A DNA stretch of 56,940 nt from Candidatus Kuenenbacteria bacterium (GTDB lineage Bacteria; Patescibacteriota; Patescibacteriia; UBA11705; JABHMO01): assembly GCA_013202715.1 (NCBI GenBank), contig JABMRF010000053.1, positions 1-56,940 on the forward strand, given 5' to 3'. This document shows, piece after piece, positions 17,406 through 23,805 of this stretch. The notes under the pieces were generated by a model. It was not told the origin of the DNA and made no database searches. It saw only the letters and a program-made list of their open reading frames with translations. Position numbers and translations under genes: made by a program. Position 1 is the first letter of the stretch, and each line of letters starts with the position of its first letter.

Positions 17406-18368
17406 ATGTACGATGTAATCATTATCGGTGGTGCCTGTGCTGGATTATCAGCAGGGATTTATACCGGCCGACGAGAGTTAAAAACAATTATTTTATCCAA
17501 AGATGTTGGTGGCCAGCTGGCCATTACAACTGAAGTGGAGAATTTTCCGGGAACGTTGTCGATCAAAGGGCCGGAGCTAGCAATGAAGTTCAAAGAACAC
17601 GCTGAAAAATCCGGCGCGGAAATTAAATTTGCCGAAGTGACAGAAATTCAAAAGAAAGGTTCTGGCTATCTTGTAAAAACAAAAGATGACGAGTTTGAAT
17701 CTGAAGTTGTAATACTTGCTTTCGGACTAAAACAGCGACAGATTGGTGTCCCCGGTGAAAAAGAATTAACCGGCAAAGGTGTTGCTTACTGCGCGACTTG
17801 TGATGGACCATTATTTAGAGGAAAAAGGGTTGCCGTTGTTGGAGGTGGAAATTCTGCGTTTGACGCAGTTGAATATTTGGCTGGCTTAGCGGAAAAAGTT
17901 TATATGTTTGCTCGACGCGATGTTTATCGAGCAGAGGATGTTTTGATTGAGTCAGTCAAGGCAAAAGAAAATGTTGAAATTATGGATTTTACGGAAGTTG
18001 AGGAATTTGTCGGGTCAAATAAACTTGAAAAAGTGAAACTTGTAAATAATCAAACCCAGGAAAAAAGCGAACTGGAATTGGACGGCGTGTTTATTGAAAT
18101 CGGCTGGGAAAGTCAGGTCGGCCGGATTAAAGGATTATCAGATTTGGTTGAAGTGAGCGAGCGCGGATTTGTTGTTGTTGATAATGAAGGCAAAACTAAA
18201 GCTGATGGAATTTTTGCCGCCGGAGATGTTACTGATACTCCATTTAAACAAGCCGTAATTTCAGCTGGCGATGGAGCCAAGGCGGCCATGAGCGCGGCAG
18301 TTTACATTGCTCGCAAAAAAGGAAAGGAGATTGGCGATGTTTTTTCCGACAGAGCCAAGAAAAGATAA
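17406..18368 (+). CDS. trxB: Thioredoxin reductase
   Basis: A 320-aa flavoprotein that reduces thioredoxin with NAD(P)H. It has an N-terminal FAD motif (IIIGGACAGLSAGIY), the redox-active C129-AT-C132, an NAD(P)-binding motif (VVGGGNSA) near 145, and the C-terminal FAD motif (GIFAAGDV). The FAD loop reads GGACAG, with Cys-Ala where many homologues have Pro-Ala. In the NAD(P) domain the usual HRR basic patch reads ARR (FARRDVYRAE), so coenzyme preference cannot be called. It is followed after 5 bases by glutamate dehydrogenase, suggesting co-transcription. Confidence 0.95.
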   Translation: MYDVIIIGGACAGLSAGIYTGRRELKTIILSKDVGGQLAITTEVENFPGTLSIKGPELAMKFKEHAEKSGAEIKFAEVTEIQKKGSGYLVKTKDDEFESEVVILAFGLKQRQIGVPGEKELTGKGVAYCATCDGPLFRGKRVAVVGGGNSAFDAVEYLAGLAEKVYMFARRDVYRAEDVLIESVKAKENVEIMDFTEVEEFVGSNKLEKVKLVNNQTQEKSELELDGVFIEIGWESQVGRIKGLSDLVEVSERGFVVVDNEGKTKADGIFAAGDVTDTPFKQAVISAGDGAKAAMSAAVYIARKKGKEIGDVFSDRAKKR

Positions 18369-18373
18369 AATTT

Positions 18374-19648
18374 ATGAACAATCCATTTAAAAATGCAATC
18401 AAACAATTAGAAAAAGCTGCTCAAGTTATTAATTTAGATAATAAGGTTTTGGCTTTATTAAAAACGCCGGATCGAATCCTTCAAGTTAAAGTTCCAGTAA
18501 AGATGGACGATGGTAGTTTGAAAATATTTGAGGGCTATCGAGTTCAGCACAACAATTGGGCCGGCCCTTACAAAGGCGGACTTCGATATTATCCAACAGT
18601 TGATCTCGATGAAGTAAAAGCTCTGGCTTTTTGGATGACTATCAAATGCGCAGTGGCCGGAATTCCAATGGGTGGCGGAAAGGGCGGAGTTACAGTTAAT
18701 CCAAAAGAATTAAGCGAAGGTGAACTGGAAAGACTCAGTCGCGAATTTGGCAAAGTCTTGGCGCCCAATATTGGACCGAGAGTTGATGTACCAGCTCCGG
18801 ATGTTTATACCAATTCGAAAATTATGAATTGGGTGAAAGAATCATTTATCGAATATCGAAAAAATATAATTAAAGAAAGTGGTTGCGATTTGAAGGAAAA
18901 ACAAGAAAAAGAATTTGAAGCGGTTATTACCGGAAAGGCGCTTGACCAAGGCGGAAGCAAGGGCCGTGATCGCGCAACGGCAATGGGTGGCTTTTATATT
19001 TTGCAAAAGATTATAGAAAATCAAAATTTATCAGTTCCAACTGTGGCAATCCAAGGGTTTGGTAACGCCGGTATGACTATGGCAGAGCTTTGCTCTGAGG
19101 CTGGCTACAGAGTTGTGGCTGTTTCAGATTCCAAGGGAGGTATTTACAATCCGGAAGGATTAGACATTAAAAAGGTTGTTGAGCAAAAGAAATCCACAGG
19201 GGGGATCAAGGGGATAGAGGGGATAAAGGAGATAGAAAATGCGGAATTGTTAGAGCTAAATGTCGATGTTTTGGTTCCGGCCGCGCTGGAGAACGTTATT
19301 ACAGGAGAGAATGCAGAGAACGTTAAAGCAAAATATATCATTGAACTTGCAAATGGCCCGGTCACTCCTGAGGCGGATGACATTTTGGCTAAAAATGGAG
19401 TAAAATCTGTGCCTGATGTGCTGGCTAATGGTGGAGGCGTTACAGTTAGTTACTTTGAGTGGCAGCAAAATTTGTCAGGGGAAAGTTGGACAGAAGAACA
19501 GGTTCTGAATAAATTAAAGGAGATTATTGTCCCAGCATTTGAAACAATCTGGCAACTTAGTATAGAAAAACAAATTGACCTCCGAACAGCGGCTTTTGCT
19601 GTTGCTCTTGAGAGATTGAATAAGCTATGCTATACTATAGATACATAA
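18374..19648 (+). CDS. gdhA: Glutamate dehydrogenase (Glu/Leu/Phe/Val family)
   Basis: A 424-aa oxidative deaminase interconverting glutamate and 2-oxoglutarate plus ammonia. Substrate-site segments are YKGGLRY near 66 and GGGKGGV with Lys at about 103; the catalytic Asp lies in VPAPDVYT. The C-terminal Rossmann domain has GFGNAG. Length fits the hexameric class of about 420 residues. A short low-complexity stretch (GGIKGIEGIKEIENAE, about 276-291) is encoded by a GGGGATA-type repeat, perhaps slippage. It starts 5 bases after trxB. The promoter of the next gene lies inside its 3' end. Confidence 0.93.
   Translation: MNNPFKNAIKQLEKAAQVINLDNKVLALLKTPDRILQVKVPVKMDDGSLKIFEGYRVQHNNWAGPYKGGLRYYPTVDLDEVKALAFWMTIKCAVAGIPMGGGKGGVTVNPKELSEGELERLSREFGKVLAPNIGPRVDVPAPDVYTNSKIMNWVKESFIEYRKNIIKESGCDLKEKQEKEFEAVITGKALDQGGSKGRDRATAMGGFYILQKIIENQNLSVPTVAIQGFGNAGMTMAELCSEAGYRVVAVSDSKGGIYNPEGLDIKKVVEQKKSTGGIKGIEGIKEIENAELLELNVDVLVPAALENVITGENAENVKAKYIIELANGPVTPEADDILAKNGVKSVPDVLANGGGVTVSYFEWQQNLSGESWTEEQVLNKLKEIIVPAFETIWQLSIEKQIDLRTAAFAVALERLNKLCYTIDT
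19608..19636 (+). promoter_or_regulatory. Internal promoter for the SWIB gene
   Basis: -35 TTGAGA (19608-19613), 17-base spacer ending TATGC, -10 TATACT (19631-19636), all inside the 3' end of gdhA. Confidence 0.6.
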
Positions 19649-19672
19649 GAAACTAATAATCTAAAAAACCTT

Positions 19673-19930
19673 ATGCCAAGAAAATTGAACCCGGCTCTTA
19701 AAAAGCCATTAAAGTTAACTCCAGAGTTAGAAGCAGTGGTTGGAAAAGGTCCAATCCCTCGATTCGAAGTTGTAAAGAAAATTTGGGTTTACATCAAGAA
19801 GCATGATCTTCAGAACCCAAAGAATCGACGAAACATTATTGCTGATGAAAAGTTACTACCATTGTTTGGTGGTAAAAAAGAAGTTAACATGTTTGAAATG
19901 ACAAAACTTGTTTCAAAGCACATGAGCTAA
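19673..19930 (+). CDS. SWIB/MDM2-domain protein, 85 aa
   Basis: An 85-aa stand-alone SWIB domain: after a Pro/Lys-rich start, LTPELEAVVGKGPIPRFEVVKKIWVYIKKHDLQNP and the later FGGKKEVNMFEMTKLVSKHM follow the family pattern. SWIB domains bind helices in chromatin remodellers and topoisomerases in eukaryotes and chlamydiae. In CPR bacteria they occur as short proteins of unknown role, perhaps nucleoid-associated. It has its own promoter (19608) and terminator (19951). Confidence 0.88.
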   Translation: MPRKLNPALKKPLKLTPELEAVVGKGPIPRFEVVKKIWVYIKKHDLQNPKNRRNIIADEKLLPLFGGKKEVNMFEMTKLVSKHMS

Positions 19931-19950
19931 ATTATTCTAGATACAAGCAG

Positions 19951-19972
19951 AGCCCCCGAGAGGGGGCTTTTG
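19951..19972 (+). terminator. Terminator after the SWIB gene
   Basis: AGCCCCC pairs with GGGGGCT around GAGA, then TTTT. Confidence 0.8.
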
Positions 19973-20029
19973 TGATAGGAAAAAATGTGATAGGATTAAG
20001 AATGTATTATGTATTATAGAAAAAGTATT

Positions 20030-20638
20030 ATGGATTATAAATACGAACAAAACCTAATCGACCGCGGTTACAAATTCGTTTGCGGAATCGACGAAGCCGG
20101 TCGCGGACCACTGGCTGGGCCTCTAATTTCCGCGGCAGTGATTTTGGATCCTGAAAAAATTGACAGTTTTGAAATTGTAAAAGATTCAAAGATGCTCAGC
20201 GCCAAGAAAAGAGATGAGGCCTTTGAAATAATCCTGGCCAATGCAAAATCCTGGGCAATCGGAGTTGTTTCAAGTGATGAGCTTGATAAGCATGGTCTGG
20301 CTTTTGCAAATAAAATTGCTATGAAGCGGGCGTGGAAACATTTACAGATAAAACCGGATTATATTTTATCGGATTACATGGCTAGGGTTTATTTTGAAAC
20401 TCCGTTTGAGCTTATCAAAAGTGGTGACAAAAAAATTATTTCAGTTGCGGCCGCTTCAATCATTGCAAAAGTTTTTCGCGATAGGATGATGTGCGCTTTT
20501 GACATTAAATATCCGGGTTACGGCTTTGAACAACACAAAGGCTATGGCACCAAATTTCATATTGAGAGAATTACCCAATACGGTCCGTGCGAGATTCACC
20601 GCAAGACTTTTGAACCGATGAAAGCGAAACTATTTTGA
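20030..20638 (+). CDS. rnhB: Ribonuclease HII
   Basis: A 202-aa RNase HII that cleaves RNA in RNA-DNA hybrids and single ribonucleotides in DNA. The N-terminal GIDEAGRGPLAG supplies catalytic D21 and E22, and further acidic residues lie in LSDYMA and FRDRMM. The C-terminal GYGTKFH segment is typical. I placed the start at 20030 (MDYKYEQNLIDRGYKFV); an ATG at 20009 would add seven residues encoded by a TATTATG-rich word region. No Shine-Dalgarno is visible. A bidirectional terminator separates it from the convergent gene. Confidence 0.95.
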   Translation: MDYKYEQNLIDRGYKFVCGIDEAGRGPLAGPLISAAVILDPEKIDSFEIVKDSKMLSAKKRDEAFEIILANAKSWAIGVVSSDELDKHGLAFANKIAMKRAWKHLQIKPDYILSDYMARVYFETPFELIKSGDKKIISVAAASIIAKVFRDRMMCAFDIKYPGYGFEQHKGYGTKFHIERITQYGPCEIHRKTFEPMKAKLF

Positions 20639-20657
20639 TTTGATGTTTTTATAAAAA

Positions 20658-20688
20658 AAACTCCCCCAGGACTGAACTGGGGGAGTTT
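20658..20688. terminator. Bidirectional terminator
   Basis: AAACTCCCCCAG pairs perfectly with CTGGGGGAGTTT; serves rnhB (+) and the gene at 20705 (-). Confidence 0.85.
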
Positions 20689-20704
20689 AATATTTATTAT
20701 TTGA

Positions 20705-21796
20705 TTACATCTCTGCAAATGCATCATCCCCCCTCTCTTGAATAGTTCTTAATCTCACTTGGCTGTCAACCAACAGCAAGATTGACTCTGCGACCAGTTC
20801 GGCGTCTTTAGTTCCAACAACATATGCTTTGACGTCTGCTTCACCTGCTTTAACGTTGTCTGCTAATCTATTTAATCTTTGGGTGTCTGTACTGATTCTT
20901 TCCATAACAACTTTTTCAAATTCCGGATAATTTGGTTTATTTCCATACTTTAGCTTGTATGAATTTAACTCATCCTCCATTTCATCAATTATTTCAACTG
21001 AAAAGTCATAATATTCCTGTATTTGTGTTTTTTCATAAGCAGAATATTTTTCATTGAACTCCAGTTCTTGGGCAACTGGTTTTTCGACATTTACCGGTTC
21101 CGCCAGTTCTTCATTTTGTTTTTCTAATTCTGCTTTGTCAGATTCTACATCTCCGGAGTAAATTTCTCCAATGTCATGCAAGGTCTGCCTAATAAGATCT
21201 TCGTCTGCGTCGGCATCTTGCAGTTCAATAGTAGCATTTTGCATTTGATCTAAAGCTGTGTCCAACATTATTTTTGATGCTCCCTTTGCAGACATATCCT
21301 TATATGTTGCAATTGCTTCTTCTATGAAAATTTTTCCATTATCAACGGAATCTAATACTGGTTTCATGGCATCAACACGCTCTATTAGGGCCGTCTTGAA
21401 ATATTGCAATCCTTGTGTAGAATTGAGCTCAAAACTATCTTCTCCTCCTTCTGAAGAATGCTCCGCTTCTGCTCCAAACGCGGCTGAACTGCCAAAAGAA
21501 ACCATTAAGTATGCACCCAGTGCGAGGGCTTTCTTTTTGTTCATGTTTTTAAAATCAAATCCACCTTTTAAATGCCCACCGAGTTCTTTGATTAGTGCGA
21601 TATTGTTCTTCAGCGCTTGGGTAATTTCAAGCCTTGCTTCGGGTGGTAAAAGTTTGCGTATTTGATCAACAAGCTTTTTATCTTTTTTTGTTATCTTTTC
21701 TACTTCAGGCTCGGGCTTATCTCTGCTTAATTCCTTTTGAACTTCTGCTAAAAGGTTACCATCTTCATTTGCTTCTACTTGTGGGAATGTTTCCAT
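20705..21796 (-). CDS. Hypothetical helical protein with internal hydrophobic segment, 363 aa
   Basis: I do not recognise this protein. The first ~85 residues are charged and probably cytoplasmic. A hydrophobic segment follows at about 90-108 (KKALALGAYLMVSFGSSAAF) and ends in an Ala-rich stretch like a signal-peptide cleavage region (FGAEAE). The remaining ~250 residues are acidic and almost entirely helical with no cysteines. This suggests a membrane-anchored protein with an extracytoplasmic helical domain. Neighbours give no functional hint: rnhB converges on it and the CHAP gene diverges from it. Confidence 0.65.
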   Translation of the reverse strand: METFPQVEANEDGNLLAEVQKELSRDKPEPEVEKITKKDKKLVDQIRKLLPPEARLEITQALKNNIALIKELGGHLKGGFDFKNMNKKKALALGAYLMVSFGSSAAFGAEAEHSSEGGEDSFELNSTQGLQYFKTALIERVDAMKPVLDSVDNGKIFIEEAIATYKDMSAKGASKIMLDTALDQMQNATIELQDADADEDLIRQTLHDIGEIYSGDVESDKAELEKQNEELAEPVNVEKPVAQELEFNEKYSAYEKTQIQEYYDFSVEIIDEMEDELNSYKLKYGNKPNYPEFEKVVMERISTDTQRLNRLADNVKAGEADVKAYVVGTKDAELVAESILLLVDSQVRLRTIQERGDDAFAEM

Positions 21797-21920
21797 ATTT
21801 TTGAAGTTAATTTATTTTGCTAATATATATAATATGGTATCACCTGCAAATTTTTTTGTCTAATGAAAGAGCGATATATTGGTTAAATATCAACAAAGAA
21901 CATGAGAATCACAAATCATA

Positions 21921-21949
21921 ACCACTCGAACCTGGGTGGTATTTTTTTT
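21921..21949 (+). terminator. Terminator-like hairpin without an upstream gene
   Basis: ACCAC pairs with GTGGT, followed by at least seven T. No plus-strand gene is seen between 21797 and 21920, so it may end an unknown short RNA or read-through. Confidence 0.55.
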
Positions 21950-21967
21950 ACTAAACTTAGCTTAAAC

Positions 21968-21996
21968 TTGACATAATTTATAATATGTGTTATACT
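21968..21996 (+). promoter_or_regulatory. Promoter of the CHAP gene
   Basis: -35 TTGACA (21968-21973), 17-base spacer, -10 TATACT (21991-21996). Confidence 0.8.
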
Positions 21997-22041
21997 GCGA
22001 AGTAAAATTGTTAATTGAAAATTACACATTTGGAGGAAGAA

Positions 22042-23424
22042 ATGAAGAAAGCGATGACCATCTTATCGATGGTTGCAGCCGCAATAATTGCGGTTGTGAT
22101 TTTGGGATTTTTGGCTTTGTATTTGCTGGGACGCAGTTCAACCAATCGGGAATGGCAGAACAAAGTGCAAGAGCGCACTCCTGCTGAAATTCGCGGTCTG
22201 ATGCAGGCCATGGTGGAGTCACCAGAAAACACACCGAACTTCGTTCCGCAGTCAATGCTGGACGATGAAGTGTGCAGTGCAGCAGTTTGCAACGCGATTA
22301 ACTTCACAGTTGGAAAAGAGTTGCTGAAGTGTGGCGCAGCCTGGCGGTTTTCGAAAACCAACGATCAGGTCATTGCCAAAACGGTCTACGACCGGTCAAA
22401 GGATTTTTCCATTGAAACAAACGAAGACGGCACACGCCGGATCGTGGAAAACTTTGACAGGAATTTTTGGTTGGACAGCATTCTTGACCCGAGCAAAATG
22501 TATGTGGTTGGATACCACTACCATAATACAGTTCATGATGAAGAAATCCTGGAGGACGGAATCGGTCTGAATAGTCATTTGGCCTGGTTGCTCCCGATTG
22601 AAGATAACAAACGCTGGGCATATCACCTGGTACATCGGCCAAATCGTTTGGATGAGAATCCGTACCAGATTGAGCCGGTCCAGGATTTGCCCAGCGAATT
22701 TGATCTGGTCTACATCTGGGAGTTGAAGGGTATTGTGTTGCCAGAAAAAGGTGATAAAATGATTCTGGTCAACAACAGTTTGCCGTTTTCCAAGATTCGG
22801 CATTGGTTGAACAACGGACCGGACTTCATGGAGTACTACCTTGATACTGGAATGGTTTGGTTTCGAAACACTACCGGCGGGTATGACCAGTTTCCAGAAG
22901 TGATGAAGATCACCGGTGAGCTTGTTGAGTTACCCTATATCCATCCATTGGAACAGGGAACGGTACTTGCCTATTACCGGCATATCCCGATCTTTGCTCA
23001 TGTTTACGAGACAAAAGAGCGAACCGGGTATGGTCAGAAGTATCAATGTGTAGAGCTCATCAATCGATTCTATGCAGAAATACTTGGCCATAAAAATATG
23101 CAGGGTACGGGCCACGCGGATTCGTATTTCTGGCAGGCTTCGAGCAAAGCAAAAGGGCTGAAGGCCTATTCCAACGGTAGCAAAGTTAAGCCGGCCGTGC
23201 ACGACATCCTCGTCTTTGACGTCGGAAATAATGACGGCAAGGTCGGTCATGCTGCACTCGTCATTTCGGTTAGCAATTTGGAAGTCTGTTTTATACAGCA
23301 GAATTACTATCGAGACAACGAGCCGGTTGTGAAAGATTGTCTACCACTTCGAGTCGAAGGCGGTGGGTGGCATATTTTGAATAAGTACTATGCGCCGGTA
23401 GCGGGCTGGTCCAGGATCAAGTAG
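22042..23424 (+). CDS. Membrane-anchored CHAP-domain amidase/peptidase
   Basis: A 460-aa protein with one N-terminal membrane segment (about 5-29) and a large exported part. Residues 320-455 form a CHAP (NlpC/P60-like papain fold) domain: catalytic C336 in KYQCVELINRFY, H403 in VGHAALVIS, and a polar third residue near FIQQN. CHAP enzymes cut amide bonds in peptidoglycan stem peptides or glutathionylspermidine-like substrates; the YQCVEL form resembles the latter. The middle 280 residues are not recognised. The start follows TGGAGGAAG; an ATG at 22015 is rejected. Its strong promoter is at 21968. A 43-aa secreted peptide gene follows with its own ribosome-binding site, and one terminator closes both. 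Confidence 0.82.
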   Translation: MKKAMTILSMVAAAIIAVVILGFLALYLLGRSSTNREWQNKVQERTPAEIRGLMQAMVESPENTPNFVPQSMLDDEVCSAAVCNAINFTVGKELLKCGAAWRFSKTNDQVIAKTVYDRSKDFSIETNEDGTRRIVENFDRNFWLDSILDPSKMYVVGYHYHNTVHDEEILEDGIGLNSHLAWLLPIEDNKRWAYHLVHRPNRLDENPYQIEPVQDLPSEFDLVYIWELKGIVLPEKGDKMILVNNSLPFSKIRHWLNNGPDFMEYYLDTGMVWFRNTTGGYDQFPEVMKITGELVELPYIHPLEQGTVLAYYRHIPIFAHVYETKERTGYGQKYQCVELINRFYAEILGHKNMQGTGHADSYFWQASSKAKGLKAYSNGSKVKPAVHDILVFDVGNNDGKVGHAALVISVSNLEVCFIQQNYYRDNEPVVKDCLPLRVEGGGWHILNKYYAPVAGWSRIK

Positions 23425-23427
23425 ACA

Positions 23428-23466
23428 GTCAACTTAATTAACTCAATTAACTTAGTTAACTCAACC
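23428..23466. repeat. Repeated-word array, ATTAACTC family
   Basis: CAACTTAATTAACTCAATT and AGTTAACTCAAC words lie between the CHAP gene and the small peptide; same family as 12172-12210. Confidence 0.6.
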
Positions 23467-23478
23467 TGGAGGTAAAGG

Positions 23479-23610
23479 ATGAAGAAACGTCACGTGTTGT
23501 TCTTTTCAGTTCTGTTCGCAGTGATGATGCTGGCCGGTACGGTCAACGCCGGCGGTGGTGGCGGGTATGACCCGGGCGGCTGCGGCTGCAACATTTCGGC
23601 GACTGAGTAG
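23479..23610 (+). CDS. Small secreted Gly/Cys peptide, 43 aa
   Basis: A 43-codon gene with a strong ribosome-binding site (CTGGAGG) and a classic signal peptide: KKRH, then a hydrophobic core LFFSVLFAVMMLAG, then a VNA cleavage site at residue 24. The predicted mature peptide is only 19 residues: GGGGG-YDPGG-CGC-NISATE. Two cysteines one residue apart could form a thioether, bind metal or carry lipid-like modification. It follows the CHAP gene and is closed by a terminator 19 bases later, so it is probably expressed with it. The function is unknown; a small exported structural peptide or a RiPP-like precursor are possibilities. Confidence 0.7.
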   Translation: MKKRHVLFFSVLFAVMMLAGTVNAGGGGGYDPGGCGCNISATE

Positions 23611-23628
23611 TCGTTTGAAGTGAACATC

Positions 23629-23662
23629 CAGGCTCATGTCTTTACATGAGCCTGTTTTTTTT
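23629..23662 (+). terminator. Terminator of the CHAP-peptide unit
   Basis: CAGGCTCATG pairs perfectly with CATGAGCCTG, followed by eight T. Confidence 0.9.
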
Positions 23663-23664
23663 GC

Positions 23665-23693
23665 TTGAAATATTTGTTAAATTGCGGTAGAAT
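23665..23693 (+). promoter_or_regulatory. Promoter of leuS
   Basis: -35 TTGAAA (23665-23670), 17-base spacer, -10 TAGAAT (23688-23693). Confidence 0.6.
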
Positions 23694-23702
23694 ATATGTA
23701 TA

Positions 23703-23803
23703 AATCACGAATTGCGCGAATCTGCGCGAATAGCCTCGAATTAGAAAAATAACTTGTAGGCCATATTCGCGTTAATTCGCGACAATTCGCGAAATTCGTG
23801 ACT
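23703..23803. repeat. Repeated-word array, ATTCGCG family
   Basis: CACGAATTGCGCGAATCTGC words on the left are answered by ATTCGCGTTAATTCGCGAC and AATTCGTG on the right, forming a long imperfect inverted repeat in the leuS leader. Confidence 0.65.
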
Positions 23804-23805
23804 AT

